Source of the DNA: Epiperipatus broadwayi
Lineage: Eukaryota > Onychophora > Udeonychophora > Euonychophora > Peripatidae
Assembly (NCBI GenBank): GCA_028023455.1
Contig: JAQFVV010000013.1
Location: 2,916,001 to 2,980,000, forward strand
Reading direction: 5' to 3'
Length of the DNA: 64,000 nt
The notes beneath the pieces are model-generated. The model was not told the origin of the DNA. It did no database searches and saw only the letters and a program-made list of their open reading frames with translations. The position numbers and the translations under genes are program-made. Of the stretch, positions 50,052 to 61,420 are shown one piece after another. How positions within the stretch are numbered: the first letter of the stretch is position 1; the number at the start of each line of letters is the position of its first letter.

Positions 50052-50564
50052 GAGAAGGACCTAGAGAAAGAAGCTGTTGTAAAAGTTATAGCGACTTTTC
50101 TGCTACAAGGGACATCATCCAAGAGACCGAGCCTATATGATGCAAATGGCCAGATAAAAAACTTCAACAGACTGCACCGGTCTTATTTTTATTTGTGTAA
50201 GCCTGATAAAGTCTCATGAAAACTGTGCAAAGTCGGACTGTGAGTATAAAAAATGTTTTAGTTATTTACTCAGATCTTAAGACTAATGAAGACAGTGGGT
50301 TAGTTGTTATCTGTGGGGAGTATATCATTCAGTGGGAAATAGTCCTCCAATTCAAGAACTGATTTGATTCCATTAGTAAATGCAGAACTTTTGGAAGATA
50401 TATGAGTGAGAATAACTGACAGGTGCAATTGTATATAATGTGTTATGTATATTAATGTGAATAAATATATATTTTCATCTTTATTTTGATGTTTTTCTGT
50501 AAAACTTATAGTCGTAATTTTTGTCATTTTGTTGGCATTTAGCTTCGTGGTTGAATACACAACA
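50052..50564 (+). repeat. Gypsy 3' LTR (right part)
   Basis: Gypsy sequence resumes after the LINE. The block 50333-50564 matches the 5' LTR. Upstream of it, gagtataaaaaatg (about 50243) looks like a TATA box and gaataaatatat (about 50459) like a polyadenylation signal, an order that fits U3-R-U5 of an LTR longer than the shared part. The sequence gcctgataaagtctcatgaa near 50201 may form a hairpin. Confidence 0.65.
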
Positions 50565-51389
50565 CATTTGTTAATTATGTCCTTGGATTAATTAAATACA
50601 GTATACTAATCTATAAATATTGGATTTATCACTATAGAAGCAATAAAATAAAACCATAAATATGCATAAACCTAAATGAGAGTGAGTATATTTGAATATA
50701 TTTATAGGTAGTAAAAAAAAAATTAAATAAAAAATATAACCAATTCATATGTGAATTTTATCTTAATTTATTTCTAAAAATAATTATAAATGTTTATTTT
50801 ATTCAAATGCTTCACAATAAATAAATATATATAAAAATGCCCTTGAGAGATAATAAACAATTAGTCAAGGCCATTCTAATGAAATGCATGGTATTATTAA
50901 TAGACTAGTTCTACAATACAAACAAGCACTAATAGAAACATGTTTTATAATGAATGGAAAAGACAACAATTTGATCATTTAAATAAAATATTTTGCAGCA
51001 CATAAAAATATTGTAATAACTTAATGAATAAATTATGTTTATATAAAATTATATTTTTTCTTAATTAAAAGAAGTTAGCAATTATAAATATGTTTGTCAA
51101 CTTTTGAATATAGATAAAAACTAAATGTATAAAATTAGTATATAATTAAACTTGCTTTCAGGAGAAATATCTGCATATTATATGACTATATTTACTAATG
51201 CATATTTATGGGTGTGAATTAAAGCAAAATATAGAGACATCAAAATATATGGTGGAGTATAAAAAAGTATGTAAAAATTAATAATGAAACATCACAAGAA
51301 AAATACATGGATAAGAGAACAAACAGGTATATAAAAGTTTACTGATGTGATGTCAAACAAATAAACTATGGTTTAAAAGTACTGGAATA
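50565..51389. other. AT-rich DNA, nothing recognised
   Basis: The RTE 5' end expected if the gypsy element had simply inserted into the RTE copy is not here. Confidence 0.5.
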
Positions 51390-52795
51390 ATTTTTTAATA
51401 TTTTTTTAGATTAAACTCATTAGAATATTTATGAAAGTTAAAGAATATCAAATATTAATATTTCTCTTGATTTCATTAACACATTTAATATCTCACTAAC
51501 TGATGATTAGTGTATGGGATCTATTAAGCACAATACATTTTTCCAACATATATCTTCAATTAATCAAAATGTGATGTAATTCTGCAACTGCATTAATGCC
51601 AAATTAACTCTCAAATATTTCTCATATTGTAATATCTATTTATGCATCAATAAACTCTTTGGATGTTTCTATGTACATTTCAGTTTTGGATTTTTCTCAA
51701 AAAAAGAAATCATATAATTTCTTTATCCATAAATTCCACAAGACTATGTTTCTTTATCATCTCTGCCTGCATAATCAAATTTAACCATAACATTTTCTTA
51801 TTTCGACAAGGTTAAATAAATAAAAAATTGAATGGGTTATTGCTTGGAGTTCGTAAAAGTTCACTTACTAGAAGTTTCGGAGCTGGGCCACAATTCATGG
51901 TTCTTATGCTTTAAGTTTGATTTTATATAACTGCATCAAAATACAATTCTAGCAATAAAATATTGTTTAATGAAAATATTTATTTATATCTATATAAAAA
52001 TTTTCTATCTGTTCATTGTCACAAGACCCCATTGGAGCATAAAGCTAAAATATCTTCATTGGATATTTTCCATTATATTAATATTATTATTCCAACTTGA
52101 ATCTTTTATTTATAATAAATCTCATTCCATATGCTTTGCAATATTTGTGTTTTTATAGTGAAGTATATATTTATTTTTTAAAACAATTGTTTTTTCATTT
52201 TTTCTTTTAACCTCATAAAATCTGATAGTGACTTATTTAACATTAGATAATTCTTCTTCAGCAATTTGCACTCTTTTTTACTAGAAGATCTGCAATTTGA
52301 GATAGCTAAATATCATTATCAAATGGCATCCTATATCCATATTCTGACATTCATAGCAGATTCTGTCTTCGGATGATAATTACACTTTGACCGATGACTG
52401 ACATTACTGTCTTCAGAGAATAAGAATCATAATTTATTTTTGTCTATTATGACTGTAATTAGAAAGGAGAATCAGCATTCATGCACAATGCATGCATTCA
52501 TCTTGCCTTCCAGATAATAATATGTTGAACTATCAGTCACTAAAAAAGAATGTTCTGATTTTTTAGTTTTAAATTCAGAGGTAAAAGCGAATAAACTAAA
52601 TTATGTTGGCAAATGTATGATAATGAGCAGCTTATTTATGTTTACTTAACATATGAATAATAATGTGATAATATCTGCTTCAAAGAGTTAGAATGCATGA
52701 AAAAACTTTAGACATGTATCCTGTTCAGTTCTCAAAAATTAGTCACAGAGCTTACTTTCAATTAATAGCAAATTACTTTTCTGTATCCAATAAGT
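51390..52795 (-). pseudogene. RTE LINE relic, most decayed copy
   Basis: It aligns in patches with 17600-18815 of the first RTE copy: ctcaaaaaaagaaatcatat at about 51697, the ttctagcaataaa block at about 51946, tttatttataataaatctca at about 52107, and the 5' end near 52785. About 130 bp around 51815-51945 has no counterpart and may be a small insertion. No open frame survives. Confidence 0.7.
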
Positions 52796-53490
52796 TTGCA
52801 TATATTTCAAATACATAAATATGTGAAAGTAGAATTTTTAAAAAAAAGTAAATCAATTATCAGTAATAAAAATCGCATTAAAAACTTGACCCTGACAAAA
52901 AAAGACAAAAAAAAAAACATTTTAAATGTATACTGCTTCTGTTTACATATTTCACATATTTGTAAAGCATAATTTGGTTAATTTACACAATTATTTTTAA
53001 TTATTTCTATTTTTATAAAATAATTTCTTTTTTTTATTTTCAACATTTTGATATATAAGTACTTTTTTATATTTCAAGTAGAATGAGATGTTAGGCAAAA
53101 GGTTATAATGAAGACCAAATATCTAGAGACAGCCTTGAACTTCTATTAACACTACTATTATAATAGATACTGCAACAATAATTTCTAGTGTTAAATAAAT
53201 ATTGCAATGACTTCTTTAACTTACTTTCAACATTTTCATTAGAATAGTTTTTACTCTCTAACTTTACTCCAGTTCCATTTGTTGTAATCTTATACAGTAT
53301 TACAAATAAATATTAGTTAAATACTTAATTTTATTAGGTTATTATGCCTGATAAAACATTCATTAAGCTGAAAATAATTGTAAACTCAATAATGTTAATG
53401 ATTACAAAGCAAAAAAAAAAATAGTAATAAAAGTGTTTTAAATTTGATATACAAAATATATAAATTTAGCATGGTAAAAATGTTTCAAGA
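52796..53490. other. AT-rich DNA, nothing recognised
   Basis: No supported feature. Confidence 0.5.
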
Positions 53491-53494
53491 TCTC

Positions 53495-54800
53495 TATAGA
53501 GAAGAGTGTTTGTAATTAAGAAAGGAATTATTGAGACTTAAGACTGATATAGCTACACTTAGTGAGACTCACATTTCCAGAAATGAAATTGAATCAGTTA
53601 GATAAAAGGCTACAAGTGTTTTTAGAAGAGCAGTTCAGTGAATGAAAAAAGACTGATTGTATTTGATTTACAGGACTAATGTATTAAAATTTTTCATTGT
53701 GTTATTCCTTAGTAGATTTTAATAGTTCAGAAGAAAAAAAAGCTTTTACACTTTGTTGATAGTATTATTATATAATCCACATGCTGGTATAAATAATGGA
53801 AATTGACAGAAAGTTGCTAGAAATAAAGATATACTGTACTATAAACTGAAATGATGTAATGTTAGTAATTTTTTACATAGCACATACATTATCCATTATA
53901 ACACTTTCTTTAAATAGAGAAAGGTGTAAAAACATTAAATGCATTCACATGAAAGATAATGGCAACTAATGAATTACATTATAATTAGTAATGATAATGA
54001 AAAATCATATTACCCAAGTAAGGATTGTTGAGAAAATCATAATTAGTATAACTGAAGGTTAAAATTAGTTGTATTAAAAAATTAAGTCTATTTCAATGAT
54101 ACTGATGACTATTCTTTAGAAGCATCTACGATCTGTTCTAAATTTCAACAGATATAAACTTTAAAATTTTCAATTTGGATTTTGAAGATTATCATGTTAA
54201 TGAGAAATGAAATTAAGGAGTATGGTTTTGAATTTATTAAAAAAAAAGATTCGTGAGTGAATATTTGATAATATGTCTATCATTAGAAAATTGATTAAGA
54301 AGAAAAAAAAGTGACACTTTTTGTTTGGCAGAATAATAAATTGAATATGGAGCTTCATTAGCAAATAGAAATGTAAACATAGAACTTCAACAACAGGCAA
54401 GACATAACAATGATTGGTATATTAAAAATACTGAGAGGATATCCTCATCAACTGATATTTTTCCATACATTGAAAAAATATATAATTTTATTAAATCTGA
54501 AGATAGCACTTTTTCATATATCTGAATAGGTAAAGAGGATATTTTGATCAAAATTGAAATGACATTTTTTAATAATATATTTCTTTTACTTATTCATTTA
54601 AATTTGAACAAAAATAGCCAGTTTAAAAATCTAAAACTTCTCTTAGTATTCTTAAGAGTAGCAAGACTGTATAATCTGATGAGATACTTGGAAAAAGTTT
54701 TAAAATATATGATGTTTTAGGTGCAAAACTATTATAATTTTTTAAGGAGTACATAAACTTCTAAATTTGTTTCACTTGAATTTAAGGAAATTTCTATTAT
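53495..54800 (+). pseudogene. Jockey-like LINE relic: endonuclease and linker
   Basis: The translation at 53530-53610 reads RLKTDIATLSETHISRNEIE, the catalytic-Glu block of an APE-type LINE endonuclease. Further on (about 54350-54500) one frame reads ASLANRNVNIELQQQARHNN, DWYIKNTERI and IEKIYNFIKSEDS. This matches the linker helix between endonuclease and reverse transcriptase of jockey-like LINEs (L-Q-x-x-x-R-x-x-x-x-W-W-x-x-K-A-E-E-I). Stops are frequent. It is a different family from the RTE and CR1-like copies. Confidence 0.6.
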
Positions 54801-56549
54801 TCTAAAAATAAAGAGAAAGAAGATTTTTTTCTTAGAAAATACAACAGACATTCATTAATAATATAAGAGCATTATTTAAATACATCTTCAATTGTCACTT
54901 TCATTTTTAATAAATTTAAATGAATTTTAATATATTTAAAGCTTTCTCATTTTAAACAATTCTTTTAATTCAAAATTTATCCAAAACCTAAAAGAAAGAT
55001 AGGTCTATTTATCACAACAACACTTTCAATGTCTTGCACTTATTATTTAAAAATACATATTAAATAGTACATTGTGTATTCAAAAAGTTTGCTCTTTTAT
55101 ATAATAATTATATACATATTAATAAAAGCGAATCTTAAAATTAATAAAATTTTACTTTCACTTTTTCCACTTTTAAAATTTTCTCACTTCTAACACTTAA
55201 ACAGATACACACAAATTAATGATTTAATTTTTCTTTTACGATCCATTCTTACATATAGTTTTGATGTTAAATTATTTTAATATATAAATGCATATGCATA
55301 CAAAAACAAGTTACAAAGTTCTCAGATTCAAAAAAGGTTTTAATAAAGCAATTTAAAATTCTTCAACTGTTTTATATTCTGGCAATGTGTCCAGTTCTAT
55401 GACCTTTTGTGAGATAGATGCAACCCATCAAAGCTAACAAAACCAAAAAGAAAAAAAAGTCTGATTTCAAAAACGATTATTAAAAATAATAGCTTGCTAT
55501 CATTTTAGTTTTTTTTTTTAATTTGTCTGGATTTTTTAAAAAATAAAAACATTTCCTCCAGAAAATTTTAAAATGTTAAATGAAAATCAACTCCTATTTA
55601 AAAACGTTAATTAATTCAACAATAAGAATCAAACATAAAATTTGTCAGTAATTCAAATAGAATTACTTCACTTTTTTATTATTATTTGATTAATTTAAAA
55701 TCTATGTCTGTATGTATTCATAAAAATATATATAATATATGCAAAAGAGCTTTGAATTATACAGAAAACTATTCTAGAAAACTTATCAAATAAGTGACAT
55801 CGCTTGGTAAATTTTTATCCTGTTAATTTAATTAGCTGAAAACAGCTTTTGACTTTGAGATATAAAATTAAATTCGGTTCCACATTTTAATGTTCGTAAA
55901 TTATCAATCTAGATGATAACTTTAAATGACATTTAACAATTAGTAAAAAAGAAATGTAAATCTAAATGCACTTCTATATGTATGTAGAGTTCTTTATTTG
56001 AAGCCAGGTTCAAGTAATCAATAGAATATTATGAACAAGAGTTTGATCATTATTGATAGTAACACTCTTTAAACATTATTTTAACATGAATATTTACTAT
56101 TTCAAAAACTTTTAATATTCAAACAAAATTAAAGAAAACATTCAATAAATATCTATAAATTGAGCTGCTTGTTAATTTTCTATCTTAATAGACTTTGGAT
56201 TTACAAGAAGGAGTAAAAGAACCAATATTTGAATCTAAAAAATCACAAACCTGAAAATATCCTGGAACCAGAGATTTCAGATTAATGGTATTTTATCTGT
56301 TTTAATAAGTGATAAATAAGAAAAATATGTTGAAAATATTAAAAAAAGAAAATAGACAAACTATATCCCATCATAAAAATTGTTCCAAACATTGAACACA
56401 TCAATCAAAATATTTTTATTACAAAGTCTCAGATTTGGAAAGCATTTCTAAGAATATATTAAAACATTGTATGAATATCTTCTACTATAAAATGTCAGAA
56501 TCATAAATAAACCAATCAAGAGTGATGAATCTAGGACATTTATAATTCT
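54801..56549. other. AT-rich DNA, nothing recognised
   Basis: No supported feature. Confidence 0.5.
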
Positions 56550-57060
56550 ACAACTGATATAGACAAAGGCTATAGGAAGAATAAAGACAGAATAATGTAT
56601 TGATTAGAATATAGTATGGACATAATAGAACACATATTCTAAGAAATATAATAAATATTATATAAGGAATAGAGTGATAATAGTTAGAGATTAATTGTTA
56701 TAAGAGAACTTGCACTTTCTAAAGTTTACATAATAAATATTGATTATAATGGAATAAAATTCACAAATAAAAGATTCCAAAACTAATTATATAATGATAA
56801 TTGAAGTTTGAAATGATATAATAAAAAAAAACATTGGATAAACTATGATTATTAAAGAAAAAATAAGAAAGGCTGTTTAGTAACAGAGACATTTTTCAAT
56901 TTAATTAAATTTAAAAATAGTATTATTGTGCATGTGTTACCATGAGACCAAGTGAGATTAGGATCATGATTCAGCAACAATAGATTTGAGATTGCATTTA
57001 ATGAAAAATTAAAAGAAAAAATATAAGAGAAAGGAGTCATTAACAAATTGAAAAAAAGGT
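56550..57060 (+). pseudogene. Possible LINE endonuclease relic
   Basis: In one frame near 56955-57010 the sequence reads DHDSATIDLRLHLMKN, similar to the SDH-x-L-V ending of LINE endonucleases followed by a basic linker (KLKEKI, LKKGLEFFKK in other frames). The upstream region is too decayed to confirm this. Confidence 0.3.
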
Positions 57061-57164
57061 TTGGAATTTTTTAAAAAATAAAATGAATCAAATAAGTTAA
57101 TAACAAAGACTTGAAAAGTAAAATAAACTTCAATTACAAGTGAGCATTATTTAAAATAAATTAA

Positions 57165-57353
57165 TAGTCAGTAATATGTTTAAAAATACATATATACAAG
57201 CAACAAAGATTACAAATTATAAAATTATCATAGAAAAGCCTTTTTCTGCAAATTATGTTTTTTGCCCTTTTCAATATGTCTTTTCTATGATAATTTTATA
57301 ATTTATAATCTTTGTTGCTTGTATATATGTATTTTTAAACATATTATTGACTA
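57165..57353. mobile_element. Foldback MITE with 74-bp arms
   Basis: Arm 57165-57238 (tagtcagtaatatgtttaaa onward) and arm 57280-57353 are near-perfect reverse complements around a 41-bp spacer. There is no coding capacity and the family is unknown. Confidence 0.88.
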
Positions 57354-58299
57354 TTGTATACTTGAAGTGCAACATAAAAAAAGAATTGGTTTTAATCTGA
57401 TTCTTTTTCTGTATAGTAAAATAAATTAAATAAGACTGCAATTCAAATTATAAATGATAAGAGAGTAGAAATTCAAAATTCTTTAGAATGAACAATGATG
57501 CAGAGAAAACTTTTTTTTTTATGAAGTTGGCTGTATAAATAACTTACACTGTGCAATTTGGCGCAGTGACACATTCAAAGGTTGAATATTCCTGGACTAA
57601 TTCTTAGTGGAGTAAAACAAGAAAAAAAAATCTCTGGTGGAATTGTTTTGAATATTAAAAAACCACATGCCCCTCCTAAACAACTCTATTAATAACAATA
57701 ATAAATACTTTGGTTACTAGACTTGCAACGTAGAGTAGATAAGAGACCTTTTCACATCCGCAATAAATGAGTAATATCACAATGATGCCAAATTGAAAGG
57801 AAATAATACCTGTGATGTTATTTGATTTCATGTGAAAATGTGTTTATCTTTGTCAAAATTTTTTTTTTTGTAATATTTCAACATTTTCAGTTATTGTCCA
57901 GATTTCTTTCTGGCAACAGGATAAATATTTAATAAAAGTCTTATAATAATTTATATTTCTTTATTTTTGTGTATTTTTTTTTCTGTTTTCTTTCTTTAAA
58001 AAAATACATTTATTAGCATTTCTGTGGGGAATCCTGACATATTCTGTGCAATCACATATTCAATAAAACATTTTGGGAGGAAATTTTTCAAATCTCCATT
58101 TTATGTCTGTTAGAAGTAAATATCAAATTTGTGGTTTCAACATGACAATTCCTGTTATATATTACATGGTAAGTAGCATATGTGTACATTTTATGTGTTT
58201 TTGTAAATAATATTTTAAAAAATTATAATTTAATGATTGTTTTATGCATATTTAAAGTAACATTTTTTTGCGTAATGGCATCATTTACTTAAGATCACA
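57354..58299. other. AT-rich DNA, nothing recognised
   Basis: A less AT-rich patch at about 57540-57800 has no readable protein. Confidence 0.4.
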
Positions 58300-58665
58300 A
58301 ATCAATTTCTTTTGGTTTAAAATGTTGTTTTTAATATCGATGTATATAGTGTTATATATTTTAAAGTTGTTAGTGTTAAAGTGGTATATATTTGTGTATG
58401 GCAAATCAATATTTTAAAAGCAAAATACTCTTTTTTAATCTCCATTTCTTTCTCAAAATTGTTTTAAAATTGTCTTTTTGATATTCATTTGTTTCTCAAA
58501 ATTTGTTTTAAATTGCTGTTTTTAATATTATTTTTTATTCTTTAAAAATGGTAATTTTTAATATCCATTTATTCCTTAAAAATTGTTTTCAAATAGTCTT
58601 TTTAATATCCATTTGTTTCTCCAAATTTGTTTTAAAATGCTGTTTTTAATATTTTTTATACTTTT
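58300..58665. repeat. Degenerate minisatellite, about 60-bp unit
   Basis: The motif tttttaatatccatttgttt plus ctcaaaatttgttttaaa and a tgctg or gtctt word is repeated roughly five times with substitutions. Confidence 0.7.
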
Positions 58666-58674
58666 AATTACTTT

Positions 58675-58949
58675 TATTAGTTCTGCAACATGGAGCATGT
58701 ATTAGACTTGATGTGCCTTTTCACATTCATATCAACCTGCTGATAACTTTTAAATCTTACGAAAATATGTACAAGATCTATGTACATGTTACTTTTTTTT
58801 TTTGCTAACTTTGCAAAATATATCAATTAGAAGATCCATGTACATGTTATTTTGGTCAGATCACAAGATTACAAAGTTCTCAGCGGATTGATAAGAAATG
58901 TGAAAAGGCACAGCAAGTCTAATACATGCTCCATGTTGCAGATCTAATA
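58675..58949. mobile_element. Foldback MITE, 275 bp
   Basis: The outer 70-75 bases at each end (tattagttctgcaacatgga onward, and its complement ending ttgcagatctaata) pair as inverted repeats with a few mismatches. The centre holds a second pair (agatctatgtacatgtta and agatccatgtacatgtta as direct copies). It has no ORF. Confidence 0.88.
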
Positions 58950-58996
58950 CCAAAGTATCTAGTAATAATTATTCATTTCATTTATTTTTAATTAAC

Positions 58997-59132
58997 AGCT
59001 TAGTAATTTTTTTTTTCATATGTCATAGCATCGGCTGAGACGCGAACCCACAACCGTCTGCAACCAACTACTTGCTTGCATGGTGGCTACGATACCTCTC
59101 AGCTGACAACGCAAGACAATAGCTTAGTAATT
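58997..59132 (-). mobile_element. tRNA-derived SINE, copy 4, with 12-bp target duplication
   Basis: agcttagtaatt occurs at 58997-59008 and 59121-59132, flanking the element exactly. That is a target duplication of the type left by LINE-driven retroposition. The element (59009-59120, minus strand) ends in poly-A (seen as T) after gatgctatgacatatg, and has box B-like gggttcgcgtc and a box A-like region at the far end. This is the best evidence that the family is a SINE. Confidence 0.9.
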
Positions 59133-59441
59133 ACGATAATTTATTAATAATATAATATATACATATATGTTTACCTATTGATGTTTCTGACATAATATGT
59201 CAGTTTATTTTTAAATTATAATTGATTTAAATGGCAAATATCCACTTCCTTGAATCTAGTGTTATATTCTAGTTGTAATCTATAAATGGGTCAATAAGTC
59301 ACCCTTCTTAATATATACGTATATAAAATAAATATTGATTTCTAAAGTTAAAAGTTGGAATCCTGCACGAAATCTTGATGTCATATATTCTGATGATATT
59401 CTGTCATGAATTAATTTAAATAAGAACAACACATCTGTTAT

Positions 59442-60283
59442 TAGCTGTATTTTTATATTGGACTATTTCCATCATCTAATATGTGTGTTGAATTAGAAAA
59501 GTTTAATTTTTTATTTAAATATTCCAAATGCATTTAACTGTTAGTAATATCACAGCAAATAAGTTAGTATATGCACTAACTGTTAGTAATATCACAGCAA
59601 ACAGGTTAGTATATGCACAACGTTTCAAGAGGTATTTTCTCCCCTCTTCTTCAGGTGTTGCTGGCCTGATCAGTGGCAGTACTAGCATGGGACTCGAACC
59701 TAAGTCCTTAGATTCTTGATTATTAAATTTTAAGATAACGCTCTAACCATCCTTTGGCAGGATGGCTCAGTTGGTTAGGTTACCTTAAAATTCAATAATC
59801 AAGAATCTAAGGACCCAGGTTCAAATCCCACGCTAGTACTGTCACTGGTCAGGCCAGCAACACCTGAAGAAGAGGGGAGAAAATACCTCTTGAAAGGTTG
59901 TGCAGTTGGTTAGAGCATTACCTTAAAATTCAATAATCAAGAATCTAAGGACACAGGTTCGAATCCCATGCTAGTACTGTCACTGGTCAGGTCAGCAACA
60001 CCTGAAGAAGAGGGGAGAAAATACCTCTCGAAATGTGTGTATACTACCCTGTTTACTATGATATTACTAATAGTTAGTGCATATACTAATCTGTTTGCTG
60101 TGATATTACTAACAGTTGTTTGCTGTGATATTATTAACAGTTGGCACATTTACTAACCTGTTTGCTGTGATATTACTAACAGTTGAATGCATTTGGAATA
60201 TTTAAATAAAAAAATAAACTTTTCTAAAGACATTCAACACACATATTAGATGATGGAAATAGTCCAATATAAAAATACAGCTA
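59442..60283. mobile_element. 840-bp foldback element with tRNA-like heads and minisatellite arms
   Basis: The outer arms match as inverted repeats: tagctgtatttttatattgg at 59442 and its complement ending at 60283, continuing through atgatggaaatagtcc and atgcatttggaatatttaaa. Inside each arm lies a tandem repeat of about 40 bp (gttagtaatatcacagcaaa plus caggttagtatatgcac). The middle holds three copies of a tRNA-like sequence, one minus (about 59640-59745) and two plus (about 59757-59900 and 59908-60030). Each has a box B-like word (ggttcaaatccc or ggttcgaatccc). The plus copies continue into cacctgaagaagaggggaga and aaatacctct. It is a SINE-based foldback of unknown family. Confidence 0.8.
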
Positions 60284-60339
60284 GAATACCATCATCACAA
60301 ACCTTCAGAAAAACACATCTGTTATTAGTCTTTTAATGT

Positions 60340-61420
60340 ACATACTAAGTATGTATCATCATGAATATATCTATAATATTTTTCCTGAATATTTTTTGCA
60401 GTTTCTTTATGGCTGAATAATTAAAATTATTCCATATGATAGATCAATAATATATATCCAGCATTATCAGAGTAGCTTGTAAGTTTCTAATTTGAGTTTA
60501 ATATTTAATGTCAAGATTAAACCCATAATTTTTTAGAATTTATTTATTGCTATCTGAATGTGATTATTGAAAGAGAAATTATTGGTAAAGGTAATGCCCA
60601 AATCTTCCTGCATATTATTCCTAGGTATACCATTAATATAATATTAGAATACGATATAGAAGAGGGATTGGACCAAAACAGAATACGAAAGGAGAGATGG
60701 GTGAATTATCACTAAGTAATCAAGAGAACCAAGATCTATGCGAAGCTACCTGAGATGGGTGATTGATGCAAAAAAGAGGCCAACATCCTCAATGATAACT
60801 ATTGATGACCATAATTATATAGGAAGTGCAATGTTAAACAAAATTCATGAACATTTTAAAGAAAGACTACAAAATCACAGGTTTGAGATTGGAAACATTT
60901 GGCTGAAAGATCCAACAAATGAAGTGTGTGAGATTACTGAGCAGCAAATTCTACAGTCTGCGATCTTATCTAGAGTATGTACATCTGGGCCTACATGGAA
61001 TCCCATGATTTGTGCCATTACATTTAAGCAAGTTCACTGTTACAATAGTTCATTGCTGGCCAGGGATTTTCAAAACATCCCAGACCTATTTTCAATTAGT
61101 GTACGATTCTAATATAAATTATTTGCTCAAATAGTTTTGCACATACTGGTAGAAGAGTAACTGGCCTGAAATTTGAAGGATGTGATTTATTTCCTGATTT
61201 ATAAATAGAAATTATTTTTCAGATTTTTCCAACAGTCAGAGAATGTTGATGTTTTTAATATTATGTTAAATATATATGTTAAAGCTGGTGTTAATACTTC
61301 TATACAACCTTTGTAAATGATTATTGGCATATTATTAAGGGTGATGCTCCTTTTACTTTTTAAGTATCTAGTAATGTTTATAATTTCTTCAGCATTTATA
61401 TTATTTATATTTATTACCAT
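60340..61420 (-). pseudogene. Jockey/CR1-type LINE RT relic
   Basis: The minus strand reads, from 61420 down, MVININNINAEEIINITRYL, VLTPALTYIFNIILKTSTF, SDCWKN and (about 61200-61130, with a shift) KSGNKSHP-like and ANNL blocks, which form the start of a LINE reverse transcriptase. Lower down (about 60625-60540) QEDLGITFTNNFSFNNHIQI matches the region after the active site (D-L-G-V-x-x-x-x-x-L-S-F-x-x-H-I). The palm and active site expected between them (60640-61130) are not found; that interval holds an unrelated open frame on the other strand. Confidence 0.6.
60738..61112 (+). CDS. Unidentified 124-codon ORF inside LINE relic
   Basis: An open frame of 124 codons starts MRSYLRWVIDAKKRPTSSMI and is less AT-rich than the DNA around it. 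It reads like a real globular protein, with charged and hydrophobic residues well mixed. It has two or three Cys and His but no recognisable zinc pattern, no signal peptide and no membrane helix. A stop lies seven codons upstream of the ATG. It lies where the palm domain of the surrounding LINE relic should be, on the opposite strand, so it may have come in as an insertion or by replacement. It could be a piece of a transposase or of a retrotransposed host gene. I do not recognise it. Confidence 0.35.
   Translation: MRSYLRWVIDAKKRPTSSMITIDDHNYIGSAMLNKIHEHFKERLQNHRFEIGNIWLKDPTNEVCEITEQQILQSAILSRVCTSGPTWNPMICAITFKQVHCYNSSLLARDFQNIPDLFSISVRF

Larger units (their letters stand above)
42555..50564 (+). 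mobile_element. Second Ty3/gypsy LTR element, host of nested LINEs
   Basis: Two related sequences at 42555-42815 and 50333-50564 share gggaaatagtc, tagtaaatgcagaacttttg, gtatataatgtgttatgtat and attttgatgtttttctgtaa, and bracket gypsy coding remnants in order. These are Gag knuckles, protease, the entry to reverse transcriptase, the post-integrase tail and the polyprotein C-terminus. Reverse transcriptase, RNase H and most of integrase are deleted. The element is interrupted by a LINE 3' end (44503-45115) and by the CR1-like LINE. The true LTR may be longer than the shared part (see the 3' LTR entry). Confidence 0.8.

Noticed and set aside
42551-50574. TTGT target duplication of the second gypsy element
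   Set aside because: TTGT can be found at both edges only by ending the LTR in CAT and not CA, and the left edge may be a truncated LTR.
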